From: Gimesia fumaroli
GTDB lineage: Bacteria > Planctomycetota > Planctomycetia > Planctomycetales > Planctomycetaceae
Assembly: GCF_007754425.1 (NCBI RefSeq)
Contig: NZ_CP037452.1
Coordinates: 4,997,164 to 5,061,163, forward strand
Direction: 5' to 3'
Length of the DNA: 64,000 bases
Within the stretch, counting starts at the first letter, position 1; each line of letters begins with the position of its first letter. Positions 39,645 through 50,034 of the stretch are shown piece by piece. Under the pieces are notes generated by a model that had not been told where the DNA came from, ran no database searches, and saw only the letters and a program-made list of their open reading frames with translations. The position numbers and the translations under genes are program-made.

Positions 39645-40721
39645 TCAGCAGATTCGTGGCAAAGGACTCCCGAGCGGATCATCCAAAGGCTGTTCTGCGC
39701 CTAGGGTCCGCTTGATGGTCACGGCTGCAATGCCCCGGTGTTTTACCGTCCCGACCACCTGGGCATCAGCCGTTTCCGGTAGCGATTTCAAGAAAGAAAC
39801 CGCATCCGCTCCGGCCCCCTGTTTGACAGCGATCATCATTGTCCCTTCATTGGCGATATGTAGTGGATCAAGCCCCAATAACTCTGAAATTCCCCGTACT
39901 ACCGGCGAGACAGGGAGACTTTGTTCTTCGATGCTCAGCGTCATGCCACTCGCTTCCGCCCATTCCTGCATCACAGCGGCAACCCCTCCCCGGGTGGCAT
40001 CACGCAGACAGCGAACCTGATGCCCCATTGATTCGCGTAGGATTTCAACAGGTCGCAGCAAAGATCCACAGTCACTGGAGGGCAGCGGCTCCAACCCCAG
40101 TTCTTCCCGTACAGCTAAAATCGCAATGCCGTGACGACCGATGGTGCCACTGACAATCAATTCATCACCTTCCTGTAGTGTTGCTGCACCGGATGGGATT
40201 GGTGCGATTAACTCACCGACCCCCGCTGTGTTGATAAACAAGCCGTCCGCGGCTCCCCGGGGAACCACTTTGGTATCACCGGCCACTATCTTAACTCCCG
40301 TCTGTTGAGCCGCTTCCGCAATACTTTGCAACACACGATCCAAAATCACCAGCGGCAAACCCTCTTCCATAATGAGCGAAAGCGTGAGCCAGAGCGGCCT
40401 GGCACCACTGACGGCTAAATCATTGATAGTTCCATAAACGGCGAGCGTGCCGATATCGCCTCCCGGAAAAAACAAAGGGGAAACCACAAAGCTGTCTGTC
40501 GTCAGCGCCAAAGCCCCCGTCACCCGTGGGAGTTGAGCGGCGTCATTCATCGCCAGCAGAGTTTCGTTACTCAGTGCATGAACAATTCGTTCCTGAATCA
40601 ATTTCCGTGAAAGGCGCCCCCCTTCCCCGTGGGCCAGCGTCACATAGTCTGCATTAGTGGGAATGGAAACGGGGCAATTCATCTGCCAGGAAGAAAACGC
40701 GTTTTGCTCTTTGTCATGCAT
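39645..40721 (-). CDS. hypE: Hydrogenase maturation protein HypE
   Basis: 358 residues. Dehydrates the thiocarboxamide on its C-terminal cysteine to the nitrile ligand of the [NiFe] site. The C-terminus ends PRIC, as required; the PurM-like ATP-binding core with LAHGEGGRLSR, VVPRGAADGLFINTAGVG and DATRGGVAAVMQEWAEASG is intact. Last gene of the hydrogenase operon. The N-terminal ~20 residues are an extension; an internal start would also fit. Confidence 0.95.
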   Translation of the reverse strand: MHDKEQNAFSSWQMNCPVSIPTNADYVTLAHGEGGRLSRKLIQERIVHALSNETLLAMNDAAQLPRVTGALALTTDSFVVSPLFFPGGDIGTLAVYGTINDLAVSGARPLWLTLSLIMEEGLPLVILDRVLQSIAEAAQQTGVKIVAGDTKVVPRGAADGLFINTAGVGELIAPIPSGAATLQEGDELIVSGTIGRHGIAILAVREELGLEPLPSSDCGSLLRPVEILRESMGHQVRCLRDATRGGVAAVMQEWAEASGMTLSIEEQSLPVSPVVRGISELLGLDPLHIANEGTMMIAVKQGAGADAVSFLKSLPETADAQVVGTVKHRGIAAVTIKRTLGAEQPLDDPLGSPLPRIC

Positions 40722-40761
40722 GTTTGAAAATAACTATGTTGAGTTTGACTTTTCTGTTCAA

Positions 40762-41856
40762 TCAATGGCTGGCTGTCATTCCATAACGATAGTAGGCCGC
40801 ACATGCCCCTTCAGAAGAGACCATCGGCGCTCCCAGCGGCGATTCGGGATTACAAGACTTTCTGAAATGAGGACAATCGGGAGGCTTGAGATGCCCGGTC
40901 ATCACATCAAAACTGCGGCATTCATCGATGCCCAGCACCGGTAAAGCAGGTTCAGAAAAACGCGTGCGAGCGTCATACTGACGCCACTCCAGACACAGTT
41001 CCAGGCCTCCCTCTGGTATGACTCCGAAACCACGCCACGCGCGATCGCAGATTTGATAGATCTCCCGTACGAGATCCTGTGCTGACTGATTACCGGCTGC
41101 CTGTACCGTGCGGGCATATCGGTTCTCAAGTCGTACCTCATTCGCTTCAAGCTGTTTGACGCACGCCAGGATTCCTTCAAGTAAATCCAGTGGTTCAAAA
41201 CCTGTCACAACCACCGGCAAGCGATACTGTTCTACAAACGACTCGTACGATTCATACCCCATCACCGTGCAGACATGCCCGGCTGCCAGGAAAGCCTGAA
41301 CCCGATTATCGGGTGCCTGAACCAAAGACTCCATCGCAGGCTGCACACGCACATGCGAAACAATCAGACTGAAATTGTCGAGTTGATCCCGAGCGGCCTG
41401 CTTGACAGCCAGCGCAGTCGCAGGCGCCGTCGTTTCAAAGCCGACAGCAAAAAACACAACTTGCTTCTCTGGATGCTTCCGCGCCAGTTGCACGGCATCC
41501 AAAGGTGAATAAACGATCTGAATTCGCGCGCCAGCCGTTCTGGCATCGAGCAATGAACCGCGGCTCCCCGGTACGCGTAACATATCACCAAAGCTTGCCA
41601 GTATCACATCGTCGCGCTGTGCCAACTGGCAAGCAAAATCGATCGCTTCCTGATCCGTCACACAGACGGGACAGCCGGGACCATGGATTAACTCCACCGT
41701 CCCTTCCAGTTCAGCGGCAATACCATGTCTTAACAAGCTGTGGGTCTGCCCGCCACAGACTTCCATCAATGTCCAGCAACGAGTGGAGACTCTGCGTATT
41801 TCATCCAATAATAACCGAGCGGCCTCAGGATCGCGATATTCGTCAAGATATTTCAT
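40762..41856 (-). CDS. hypD: Hydrogenase maturation protein HypD
   Basis: 364 residues. With HypC it builds the Fe(CN)2CO unit. Conserved motifs: MEVCGGQTHSLLRHGI, GPGCPVCVT, FFAVGFETTAPATALAV, TGFEPLDLLEGI, and the C-terminal iron-sulfur cluster cysteines in CPHFRKSCNPESPLGAPMVS. Overlaps the hypC stop by 4 nt. Confidence 0.95.
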   Translation of the reverse strand: MKYLDEYRDPEAARLLLDEIRRVSTRCWTLMEVCGGQTHSLLRHGIAAELEGTVELIHGPGCPVCVTDQEAIDFACQLAQRDDVILASFGDMLRVPGSRGSLLDARTAGARIQIVYSPLDAVQLARKHPEKQVVFFAVGFETTAPATALAVKQAARDQLDNFSLIVSHVRVQPAMESLVQAPDNRVQAFLAAGHVCTVMGYESYESFVEQYRLPVVVTGFEPLDLLEGILACVKQLEANEVRLENRYARTVQAAGNQSAQDLVREIYQICDRAWRGFGVIPEGGLELCLEWRQYDARTRFSEPALPVLGIDECRSFDVMTGHLKPPDCPHFRKSCNPESPLGAPMVSSEGACAAYYRYGMTASH

Positions 41857-42128
41857 TGAGGTGCCTCAGGTTCTTCGAGTCGTTCTGGACGCCAGCCTTC
41901 GTCGTCGCCCCATCCGGCGATCGTTTCGAAGATCCGTTTCGCTTCAATCGGATCGATGCGGCTGATGGCAATTCCCGCGTGAACGACCACATAATCTCCC
42001 AACTCCGCTTCGGTGACACACGCCATATGTACAACCCGGCGGACCCCATCGAATTCCACTTCGGCCTGCGAGAACGCCCCTTCCCGTTCCAGCCAGTGAA
42101 CCACTTTTCCCGGAATTCCTAAACACAT
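41853..42128 (-). CDS. hypC: Hydrogenase assembly chaperone HypC
   Basis: 91 residues starting MCLGIPGKVVHW; Cys2 is the residue that holds the iron unit. The C-terminal extension is acidic. Start overlaps the hypF stop by 10 nt and its stop overlaps hypD, showing tight translational coupling. Delivers the Fe(CN)2CO group to the large subunit. Confidence 0.95.
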   Translation of the reverse strand: MCLGIPGKVVHWLEREGAFSQAEVEFDGVRRVVHMACVTEAELGDYVVVHAGIAISRIDPIEAKRIFETIAGWGDDEGWRPERLEEPEAPQ

Positions 42129-44416
42129 CGGCCCGCCCCTTTCTGATTTCGTCGAACAACCGCAACCGCCAATTGCCCCGCCGCCAGACCGCCATCGTTG
42201 GGGGGAATCATTCCGGGTAATCCGAGTGGCTGCTGATTCTCTGCAAATTCCTCAACGAACAATTCCACCAGACATCGATTTTGAAATACGCCGCCCCCCA
42301 GAACAACAGGCGTCGGAGCATACTGACGACACAATCGAGCCACTGCTTGAGCCAGCCCGCGGTGAAAACGCATCGCCATCACAGACGGAGCAACTCCTCT
42401 GGCTCGGTCTTTCAGTATCTGAGAAACCAGCGGACGCCAATCGAGTTGAATCGGCTTGCCTGCCTGCAATACGATTTCATAACTCCCCGTTTCGGACAGA
42501 TCACAGTGCGATTCCAGCATCATAGCCGCCTGCCCTTCGAATTCCGCATGGGTCACTCCCAAAACCAGCGACGCCACGCCATCAAACAGACGACCGGCGC
42601 TGCTTGTTTTCGGTGAGTAACGCTCTGAATCGATGATTGTCAAAAACGGTTCGATCGGCTCTGCTGTCAGTTTCAATTGGGAAGCCGCCTGTTTTCCTGC
42701 TGCCTGCACCACCAGGGAGACAGCAACCCGCCACGGTTCGCGGACAGCACGTTCGCCGCCGGGTAAAGGAAACGGTCGCAGGTGCGCGACTCTCTCGTAA
42801 CCGGTTGCCGTGGATAACAGGAATTCTCCCCCCCAGATTGTTTGATCGTCGCCCCATCCGGTTCCATCAAAGGCAACACCTAATACCTGTTTGTCGAGCC
42901 AGCCCTGCTCCAGCATGCCAGCGACGATATGCGCATGGTGATGCTGCACCGTTTCCAGTAATGCTGACTGCCGTTCCGCCCACTGTGAAGTGAAATAATC
43001 GGGATGCGCATCGCAGAGAAACGATGCCTGCTCAATCCCGTATAATGTTTGTAAGGCCTGTAACTGGTCCTGATATCGTTCACGAGAAGCCAAATTTTCC
43101 AGATCACCAATATGCGGCCCCAGAATACTTTGCCGGCCGTTACAGAGTGCTAATGCCGCTTTTTGATGTCCCCCCAGAGCGAACAAGGGTTCGTCACATG
43201 GCAGGTCCAAAGGATAGGGTGCGAGGCCACGAGCCAGTCGAATGGTCACGCACCGCCCCGCCATCCAGCGCACGACACTATCATCAATCGGACGTTCAAT
43301 GGGCCGATCATGCTCCAGCCAGAGATCGGCGACTAACTTCAGTTGAACTCCAATGCGTTCACTTTGATAAGCCAGCGGTTCTTCTTCGAGATTGGCACTC
43401 GTCACCACCAGCGGACCAGAGCACTGCTGCAGCAATAACCAATGCAGGGGCGTCGTGGGCAGCATCACTCCCAGCAGATTCAAGCCGGGATTGACGTTCG
43501 GCGCCACGCTAGAATCAGTTCGTGCTGGCAACAATACAATCGGGGCGGCAGAACTGGTTAGTTCTCTACGTTCTGAGTTGCTGAGATAGACCAGCGTCTC
43601 CGCCTGTTCTACGGAAGCCACCATCACTGCCAGAGGCTTACCGAAACGCCGTTTTCGTTCTCGTAGATTCGCTACCGCAGTTTCGGATGTCGCATCTACC
43701 AGCAGTTGATAACCGCCCAGCCCACGTAAGCCAAGAATCTTTCCCTGCAGTAACATAGCGGCTGCGAAGTGCAGTGCGTCGCGTCCCGATGCAAGCTGTT
43801 GACCTTTGGAATCGGTAGACCAGATACCGGGACCACAGGCGGCACAGGCATTCGTTTGTGCGTGAAACCGGCGATCCGTGGCAGACTGGTATTCATCCCG
43901 GCATAAATCGCAGAGCGGAAATTCAGCCATCCCCGTTTGTTCCCGCTCGTAAGGCATTGTTTTAATGATGGAATACCGGGGTCCGCAGTGGGTGCAACTC
44001 GTCAGGGGATAATCATCGCGTCGGTTCGTTTCATCGGAAACCTCAGCCAGGCACTCGGGGCAGACGACAAGATCAGTAGGAACTTGTGTGGCTAAAGGCC
44101 CATCTGCTTGACCACTTATAATTTCAAACCCCGTGTATCCACGCTCGGTACAGCGTCTCCGTTGCCGTTTTTCAATACGGGCTTCTTGAGGTAGATGTGA
44201 ATCCAGTTCTTTTTCAAAGCGTGTAATGGCAGAGGCACAGCCTTCCACTGTCAGTTCGACCCCCCCGGTCGTGTTTTTGATACAACCAACTAAGTCCAAT
44301 TCGCGTGCCCAACGTGCGACTGCAGGGCGCAGACCGATTCCCTGCACACGACCGTTCAGGGTCAACTGCACGGCCATTTTGGTTTCGGTGAGATCAGTGA
44401 TTGCCTGCCGTTGCAT
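42119..44416 (-). CDS. hypF: Carbamoyltransferase HypF
   Basis: 765 residues. Supplies the carbamoyl group for CN ligands using carbamoyl phosphate. Domains: acylphosphatase (NGRVQGIGLRPAVARWA, about 18-100), two zinc fingers (CPECLAEVSD.., CTHCGP, CDLCRDEY, CAACGP at about 115-190), a YrdC-like domain, and a Kae1-like carbamoyltransferase domain with HHHAHIVAGMLEQG. Overlaps the hypB end; the second Met (44377) is an alternative start. Its place between hypB and hypC is less usual than being first in the hyp set. Confidence 0.95.
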   Translation of the reverse strand: MQRQAITDLTETKMAVQLTLNGRVQGIGLRPAVARWARELDLVGCIKNTTGGVELTVEGCASAITRFEKELDSHLPQEARIEKRQRRRCTERGYTGFEIISGQADGPLATQVPTDLVVCPECLAEVSDETNRRDDYPLTSCTHCGPRYSIIKTMPYEREQTGMAEFPLCDLCRDEYQSATDRRFHAQTNACAACGPGIWSTDSKGQQLASGRDALHFAAAMLLQGKILGLRGLGGYQLLVDATSETAVANLRERKRRFGKPLAVMVASVEQAETLVYLSNSERRELTSSAAPIVLLPARTDSSVAPNVNPGLNLLGVMLPTTPLHWLLLQQCSGPLVVTSANLEEEPLAYQSERIGVQLKLVADLWLEHDRPIERPIDDSVVRWMAGRCVTIRLARGLAPYPLDLPCDEPLFALGGHQKAALALCNGRQSILGPHIGDLENLASRERYQDQLQALQTLYGIEQASFLCDAHPDYFTSQWAERQSALLETVQHHHAHIVAGMLEQGWLDKQVLGVAFDGTGWGDDQTIWGGEFLLSTATGYERVAHLRPFPLPGGERAVREPWRVAVSLVVQAAGKQAASQLKLTAEPIEPFLTIIDSERYSPKTSSAGRLFDGVASLVLGVTHAEFEGQAAMMLESHCDLSETGSYEIVLQAGKPIQLDWRPLVSQILKDRARGVAPSVMAMRFHRGLAQAVARLCRQYAPTPVVLGGGVFQNRCLVELFVEEFAENQQPLGLPGMIPPNDGGLAAGQLAVAVVRRNQKGAGRCV

Positions 44417-45083
44417 GGTATCGATCCAAAAGTTGTTGATGTTGCTGTTCCAGATAATCGCACCAGTCCGACACGCCTTGTCTCTTCAATGCACAATTTG
44501 TGAACACATCCAACTCCGGTTGAATCCGGCGTGCGTCCTCTGTGACAGCGTCAACGGAAAATGGGACATGGGGCAGTAAATCAAGCTTGGAAATCACCAT
44601 CGCCTGACTGGTGCGAAACATCTTGGGATATTTTCCGGGCTTGTCATCGCCTTCGGTGGTGCTGATCAGTACCACTCGCAAATGCTCAGCCAGGTCATGC
44701 GACGCAGGACATACCAGATTCCCGATATTTTCTATAAACAGAAAATCGACGACAGGATCGCCCAGAGCCTGAAGTCCACGCTGTACGAGCGGCAATTCGA
44801 GATGACAGGCCCCGCCGGTTGTCAGTTGTGCGACCGGAACCAATGGCGCTAATCGCTGTGCATCACGGTCTGTTTCCAGATCACCAACCAGAACCGCCAT
44901 ACTTCGTCGATCGGCAAACTCTTGAGCCGTTGCTTCCAGAAGCGTCGTTTTCCCTGATCCCGGTGATGAGAGTAGATTGACGACCAAGGTTCCCCGTCGT
45001 CCCAGTTGCTCACGCAGAGCGGCTGCATCTGCTTTCTGATCTGCCTGGATATCTTTTTTGACAATAATCGTACGTTGATTCAT
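44394..45083 (-). CDS. hypB: Hydrogenase nickel incorporation GTPase HypB
   Basis: 229 residues from the ATG at 45083, preceded by AAGGAG and overlapping the hypA stop. G1 P-loop SSPGSGKTTLLEA, nickel-site region TTGGACHLE and base-recognition ISKLDL are present. It lacks the His-rich or CxxCGC N-terminal nickel store of some HypB proteins. A longer frame starting at 45188 overlaps hypA and is not chosen. Confidence 0.95.
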   Translation of the reverse strand: MNQRTIIVKKDIQADQKADAAALREQLGRRGTLVVNLLSSPGSGKTTLLEATAQEFADRRSMAVLVGDLETDRDAQRLAPLVPVAQLTTGGACHLELPLVQRGLQALGDPVVDFLFIENIGNLVCPASHDLAEHLRVVLISTTEGDDKPGKYPKMFRTSQAMVISKLDLLPHVPFSVDAVTEDARRIQPELDVFTNCALKRQGVSDWCDYLEQQHQQLLDRYHATAGNH

Positions 45084-45451
45084 GAGGCAACTCCTTCTAC
45101 CGGGTTGTCTGAACTGACGTTGATACTGATTAGCTTCACCTCGTCCCCCTGAATCACCTGCACTGCTCCCGTTGGGCAGGCAGGACACTGAAACTGAAAA
45201 TCGACAATTTCAAACTGCTGACCACAAGCATGACAAACCGCCATCACGGGGACGATATCCAAGGCCAACTGACACTCAGACGAAAACAAATCAGACACCA
45301 TTTCCTCAAATGCCGCTTGAAACAGCAGCGGTTCGACGCCGGATAAATCCCCCACCTGAACTCGAATTTCCGTAACTTGACCGCCCCCGTCCTCAGCGAC
45401 GATTTGCTGAACCTGCTGCAGTAAACGTTGAACCAGCGAGCGTTCATGCAT
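45080..45451 (-). CDS. hypA: Hydrogenase nickel chaperone HypA
   Basis: 123 residues starting MHERSLVQRLL; the N-terminal Met-His-Glu binds nickel. Zinc-site cysteines are in CHACGQQFEIVDFQFQCPAC, in which C-x2-C occurs twice. Overlaps the protease stop by 8 nt and hypB by 4. Confidence 0.95.
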   Translation of the reverse strand: MHERSLVQRLLQQVQQIVAEDGGGQVTEIRVQVGDLSGVEPLLFQAAFEEMVSDLFSSECQLALDIVPVMAVCHACGQQFEIVDFQFQCPACPTGAVQVIQGDEVKLISINVSSDNPVEGVAS

Positions 45452-45920
45452 GCTGCTGCTCCATTTGATTCAGGGGAATACTCAGTGCTTTACAAATCGA
45501 GTCGGCTGCAATCTTCGCTCCCGCTTCGACAGCGTTAGACATCGATTGATCAGGCTGGACCTGCTGCACTTCCACACCCCAGATGCGGACTGATGCAGGA
45601 AGTCGCTCCAGTTGCTGTGCTAATGCCAAAACAGCTGGCAATGAAAGATTATGCGTTCCCGACCAGTTGATTGATTCCAGTTCTTGACAAGGCCACTCCC
45701 ATTGATGAACGCTGCCGACTTCTCCCGCTCCCTGACAGGCATCGCAAATCACCAGTTCCTGAACATCTTCGATCCAATCGAGTAATGCATCGGGAGTTCG
45801 CACCAGACGGATAGAAGCTCGATCACTGATTCTGCTTTGAATCGCGTTGGCAATTTCCCAACCCACGCAATCATCACCGTGAGGAGAGCCAATCCCTGCT
45901 ATCATGGTCTTTGATTGCAT
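45444..45920 (-). CDS. Hydrogenase maturation endopeptidase
   Basis: 158 residues from the ATG at 45920; a TTG at 45959 also starts the frame but would overlap the large-subunit gene. Family motifs: AGIGSPHGDDCVGWEIA (nickel-binding Asp), ICDACQGAG and GTHNLSLPAVLALAQ with a conserved His. Cleaves the C-terminal tail of the large subunit after nickel insertion. Follows that subunit's gene directly, so it is the dedicated protease. Confidence 0.9.
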   Translation of the reverse strand: MQSKTMIAGIGSPHGDDCVGWEIANAIQSRISDRASIRLVRTPDALLDWIEDVQELVICDACQGAGEVGSVHQWEWPCQELESINWSGTHNLSLPAVLALAQQLERLPASVRIWGVEVQQVQPDQSMSNAVEAGAKIAADSICKALSIPLNQMEQQHA

Positions 45921-45945
45921 GATGTTACCGCTTTCAAATTGACTA

Positions 45946-47238
45946 CTAAGTCCGCTCAATTTTCACATTCAGAAAATGCGTCGAACAACTGATACAGGGA
46001 TCATAGGCACGCACCAGGTTTTCACATTGCCGGGCCGTTTCCTGCTCGTCATCACTCATCACATGCGTGACCCATTGTTTCAGATCCGCTTCAATTTGTG
46101 CCTGATTTTGTGAGGTCGGCGGAATAATTACCGCTTTCACAATCTTGCCCGCTTCATCAATCACATAGCGATGAAACAACGTTCCCCGCGGTGCTTCTGT
46201 GGCAGCCATTCCCTCGCCCGCCTGATACGAATAAGATTCACGCGGCTTCCCGGTCGGATGATCGCCGCGCATGATCATTAACGCTTCTTCATAGGCATGC
46301 ACAATTTCCAGCCCGCGTGCGATGATCGCCCGATGCGGGTTTTTGCACAGAGGTTCCAGCCCCACGTCATCTGCTAATTGACGCGCGGTCGGCGAGAGCT
46401 GTTCCCGATTCAGATTAACGCGTGCTAATGGACCTAATAGATAAGGCCGCCCCGTTGATTTGCGAATCGCCTGCAATGCTGTCGAATGGGGAACGTGTCG
46501 TTCCTGGAATTCATCTTCATAGTAGCTGACTTCAATCGAATCGCCGCTGCTGGTTTTCATGAAGCCTTCATTCATGGGATATTCATCGGGATGAGACAGC
46601 GAAATGTATTCGCATTCGGTTTCGAAATCGGGAAACTCAAAACCGGCCACCCAACGTGTGGTCTCCACAGCAGCGTTCAAGCCCCATTCGAAATCAGGAA
46701 TCAGTTTCTGGAATTCATCCCGCCGCGGCATGCGATAAAAACCACCGACACAGACATTGACCGGATGAATAGCCCGGCCCCCCAGCATATCCACCAGTTG
46801 ATTGCCGTGTTTCTTCAGTCTTAGTCCCCGATTGACTTCGTCCGGAAACTGCTTCGCCATATCCAGGCCGCTGTCGAAGCCCAGAAAATCAGGAGCGTGC
46901 AGCAGGTGCATATGCAAGCCGTGACTTTCAATCCACTCTCCACAATAGAGCAACCGCCTCAATCGGCGTATCTCTGCTGAGGCAGTCACATCAAGGGCCG
47001 ACTCCAACGCATGCACGCTACTCATCTGATAGGCAACCGGGCAAATCCCACAGATACGTGCCGTAATATCGGGTGCGTCTTCCAGCGGTCGACCGCGCAA
47101 GAGTGCTTCGAACAAGCGAGGCGGCTCATAAATCTCCAGCCGCACTTCATCTACCGCATCACCGCGCAAACGAACATAGAGCCCGCCTTCCCCTTCGACT
47201 CGCGTTAACGTTTCTACTTTGATCGTACGGTCAGCCAT
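45946..47238 (-). CDS. hydA: Group 3b [NiFe] hydrogenase large (alpha) subunit
   Basis: 430 residues. N-terminal nickel motif L1 ARICGICPVAY and C-terminal L2 DPCISCSTHFL supply the four cysteines of the [NiFe] site. Residues beyond the L2 His (FLNVKIERT) are the peptide removed by the protease. The L0 region VETLTRVEGEGG is typical of group 3b bidirectional NADP-linked hydrogenases/sulfhydrogenases. Cytoplasmic; exchanges H2 with NAD(P)H through the partner subunits. Confidence 0.95.
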   Translation of the reverse strand: MADRTIKVETLTRVEGEGGLYVRLRGDAVDEVRLEIYEPPRLFEALLRGRPLEDAPDITARICGICPVAYQMSSVHALESALDVTASAEIRRLRRLLYCGEWIESHGLHMHLLHAPDFLGFDSGLDMAKQFPDEVNRGLRLKKHGNQLVDMLGGRAIHPVNVCVGGFYRMPRRDEFQKLIPDFEWGLNAAVETTRWVAGFEFPDFETECEYISLSHPDEYPMNEGFMKTSSGDSIEVSYYEDEFQERHVPHSTALQAIRKSTGRPYLLGPLARVNLNREQLSPTARQLADDVGLEPLCKNPHRAIIARGLEIVHAYEEALMIMRGDHPTGKPRESYSYQAGEGMAATEAPRGTLFHRYVIDEAGKIVKAVIIPPTSQNQAQIEADLKQWVTHVMSDDEQETARQCENLVRAYDPCISCSTHFLNVKIERT

Positions 47239-47243
47239 CTGCT

Positions 47244-48032
47244 CTACTCCCCATCCTGTTCGAGTAACCGCTGGCTTTCATTCCGAAAGGCGGGGGCATA
47301 AGCATTGAAGTTGTGCAGGCGATGAGAAATCTCAGTTCGGGAATCGCCTTCCTTTTCCATATGTGTCGCCAGGCTCACCAGATTCGATTGCGGGGCTGGC
47401 CCATAACAGCCATAACAGCCTCGGTGATAACTCGGGCACAATGCATGGCAGCCTGACTGCGTCACCGGCCCCAGACAGGCAATGCCCTGTGCCACGGTCA
47501 CACAGACGGTTCCGCGGCGTTTACAATCAAGACACACGCTATGTTGCGGCGTGCGCGGTTTTCTGCCTGCTAATAATGACTGAATGACTTCGATTAACTG
47601 ATACTGATTGATCGGACAACCTCGCAGTTCGAAATCGACTTTAACATGATCAGAGATCGGCGTTGAACTTTCCAGTACCTGAATATATTCCGGTTTGGCA
47701 TACACGGCTCGCATGAATTCATCGGTATCCGCCCAGTTCCGAAGTGCCTGAATCCCTCCTGCGGTGGCACAGGCACCGATCGTCATCAGGTACTTTGAGT
47801 CTTTTCGAATCTGCTGAATCCGCTCGGCGTCGTGCAGCGTTGTGATAGAACCTTCCACCAGAGCAATATCGTAAGGGCCGTCTTCCATCCGGCTGGTGGC
47901 TTCCGGAAAATAAACTATCTCCACCGCACCAGCGACAGCCAACAGCTGATCTTCCGCATCAAGCAGCGACAACTGACATCCATCACAGGACGCGAATTTG
48001 AAAACGGCAAGCCGGGGTTTTTCCTGCTCCAC
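47244..48032 (-). CDS. hydD: Group 3b hydrogenase small (delta) subunit
   Basis: 262 residues from a GTG at 48032 with GAAGGG upstream; a longer frame to 48149 overlaps the preceding gene. The proximal 4Fe4S cluster ligands appear in [17 protein letters not shown] and RGCPIN; additional cysteine sets ([37 protein letters not shown]) hold the medial and distal clusters. No Tat signal, so cytoplasmic. 5 bp before hydA. Confidence 0.93.
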   Translation of the reverse strand: MEQEKPRLAVFKFASCDGCQLSLLDAEDQLLAVAGAVEIVYFPEATSRMEDGPYDIALVEGSITTLHDAERIQQIRKDSKYLMTIGACATAGGIQALRNWADTDEFMRAVYAKPEYIQVLESSTPISDHVKVDFELRGCPINQYQLIEVIQSLLAGRKPRTPQHSVCLDCKRRGTVCVTVAQGIACLGPVTQSGCHALCPSYHRGCYGCYGPAPQSNLVSLATHMEKEGDSRTEISHRLHNFNAYAPAFRNESQRLLEQDGE

Positions 48033-48034
48033 GA

Positions 48035-48910
48035 TTACAGCCCTTCGACTTTCATATAAGGTGAAATTCGATCGTAACGAAAAACCGGTCCGTCTTTGCA
48101 GATAAACTCCGGCCCTAACTGGCAGTGTCCGCACAATCCTACTGCGCATTGCATATTGCGTTCGGTGGAAACCCAGATCTGCTCGGCAGTCATTCCCATC
48201 TGTAGCGCAGCACGGGCTGTGAACCGCATCATTAAATCCGGCCCGCAGATCATGAGCACCGTCCGCGCGGGATCAAAAGCCGGTAATCGCTCCAACAACA
48301 GCGGCACCACTCCCAAATTCCCATGCCAGCCGGGACTGGATCGATCCACGGTCTGTCTGACATCCAGACCTCCTTCGCTCCATTGTTCATACTCTTCCGT
48401 ATAGAGCCGCATTTCAGGCGAACGGGCTCCATAGAGCAAATGCAAGCGTCCATACCGCTGGCGTTCGGCAAGCAGGCGATAAATTACCGGGCGCAATGGA
48501 GGTAAGCCAATTCCCCCCGCGACCAGTATCACATCCTGGCCGACGCAGGATTCCAAAGGCCAACTGGTTCCAAAGGGGCCTCGAAGGCCCAGCGTATCGC
48601 CGACTTTCATGCCCGCGATGCTGCGTGTCACATTTCCGGCAAACCGAATCGTATGCAGCAATGAATCGTGTGTTTCAGGATTTCCGCTCATCGAAATAGC
48701 AGACTCACCGGCTCCCGGTACATACAACATGTTGAACTGTCCGGGCTGGAAGCGATAGGCCGCTGCGGCAGCTGGATCAGTCAACGCTAATTGATACGTG
48801 GCGACATCACGGACTTCGGCCGAGATCGAACGAATCACCGCCGACTGTGGTAACCAGGGATTATTTGCGGAATTGCCGTCCCCTCCGGTTGTCGCACTAC
48901 AGGAATTCAT
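48035..48910 (-). CDS. hydG: Group 3b hydrogenase FAD/NAD(P)-binding (gamma) subunit
   Basis: 291 residues. FAD domain with [15 protein letters not shown] and [15 protein letters not shown](P) domain with [13 protein letters not shown], and a C-terminal 2Fe-2S site in [17 protein letters not shown]. Same architecture as the dihydroorotate-dehydrogenase electron-transfer subunit and Pyrococcus HydG. Passes electrons between the clusters and NAD(P)H. Overlaps hydB by 4 nt. Confidence 0.93.
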   Translation of the reverse strand: MNSCSATTGGDGNSANNPWLPQSAVIRSISAEVRDVATYQLALTDPAAAAAYRFQPGQFNMLYVPGAGESAISMSGNPETHDSLLHTIRFAGNVTRSIAGMKVGDTLGLRGPFGTSWPLESCVGQDVILVAGGIGLPPLRPVIYRLLAERQRYGRLHLLYGARSPEMRLYTEEYEQWSEGGLDVRQTVDRSSPGWHGNLGVVPLLLERLPAFDPARTVLMICGPDLMMRFTARAALQMGMTAEQIWVSTERNMQCAVGLCGHCQLGPEFICKDGPVFRYDRISPYMKVEGL

Positions 48911-50034
48911 GTTTCTCCGTCTTTCCGAATTGCAGCGACTTCCTGTGTCAAATCAATGCCCACGGGGCACCATGAGATACAACGACCACAGCCGACGCAA
49001 CCAGAAGTTCCAAACTGATCGATCCAAGTCGCCAGTTTATGGGTCAGCCATTGACGGTAGCGATTCCGAATATTATTACGAACCAGCCCCCCATTCATAT
49101 AACTGAAGTTCATATTGAAACAGGAGTCCCACATGCGCTGTCGTTCGACGTGGTCACCTGTCAGATCGCTGACTTCTTCGACCGAACTGCAGAAACAGGT
49201 CGGACAGACCATCGTACAGTTCGTGCAAGATAAGCAGCGTTCAGCGACATCATCCCAATGCGAAGACTCCAGGTTCGACATCAGTAAGTCATGAATATCG
49301 GTGGTATCCAGTTCCCGCTCAATCTGATCAACGGCCTGCTGACGCGCTGCAGAGGCTTGGGTCAGCTGTTCGTCTGAGAGTTCCTGTGTTTTCAGAGCTT
49401 GAATGACCGTCTCACCCGCGGGAGTCGCCACTTCGACCACAAACCCGTCTGTCAGTTCGGTCAACGCCAGATCAAAACCAGACTGACAGCGGGGTCCGGT
49501 GTTCATCGAAGTGCAGAAGCAGGTTGCAGCCGCCTGTGTGCAATTCACGGCAATAATCAGTGTTTCTGCACGCCGCCCCTGATAGATCGGATCAACATAC
49601 GCACCACCGAGAAAGACCCGATCCTGGATTTTGAGTGCCGCTAATTCACAGGCCCGCACTCCTAAAAAAGCCAGCTTAGGCCGATCTTCTTCGACTTCAG
49701 AAAACTGCCAGCCTTCCTCCGTCCGATCCGCAACAGAGAGCGTACTCACCGGAGGAAACAGATGTTTCTTCCAGGAATGAGGGCCGACTACATACCCAAA
49801 CAAGGCGTCATCATCCCGTTCCTGAAGACGATACTTGCCCGGTTCCTGGACGTCGGTCCAACCACGGGGTAGATCATTGACTGAAGTCAGTCGATCATAA
49901 GTAATCGCTCCCTGATCAATGATCGGCCCAATGACCTCATAATCCAAGCCATACAAGATTTCGAAGAGCTTCTCGAACTGTTTGTTTGAAAGAAAACAGG
50001 ATCGGACCTCTTCCGTCTGTGGTTCTTGACTCAT
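48907..50034 (-). CDS. hydB: Group 3b hydrogenase iron-sulfur (beta) subunit
   Basis: 375 residues. Two 4Fe4S cluster motifs in the last third: [16 protein letters not shown] and [14 protein letters not shown]. Cysteines in the middle ([16 protein letters not shown]) may bind an additional cluster or FAD-side element. The hydB-hydG-hydD-hydA order matches the hydBGDA sulfhydrogenase operon of Pyrococcus. Overlaps the preceding cyclic-nucleotide-domain gene by 4 nt. Confidence 0.92.
   Translation of the reverse strand: MSQEPQTEEVRSCFLSNKQFEKLFEILYGLDYEVIGPIIDQGAITYDRLTSVNDLPRGWTDVQEPGKYRLQERDDDALFGYVVGPHSWKKHLFPPVSTLSVADRTEEGWQFSEVEEDRPKLAFLGVRACELAALKIQDRVFLGGAYVDPIYQGRRAETLIIAVNCTQAAATCFCTSMNTGPRCQSGFDLALTELTDGFVVEVATPAGETVIQALKTQELSDEQLTQASAARQQAVDQIERELDTTDIHDLLMSNLESSHWDDVAERCLSCTNCTMVCPTCFCSSVEEVSDLTGDHVERQRMWDSCFNMNFSYMNGGLVRNNIRNRYRQWLTHKLATWIDQFGTSGCVGCGRCISWCPVGIDLTQEVAAIRKDGET

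Noticed and set aside
45084..45188. Longer start for hypB
   Set aside because: Overlaps hypA in another frame; HypB homology starts at the ATG at 45083, which has AAGGAG.
48033..48149. Longer start for the hydrogenase small subunit
   Set aside because: The extra residues overlap hydG and have no cluster-binding features; the GTG at 48032 has an upstream GAAGGG.
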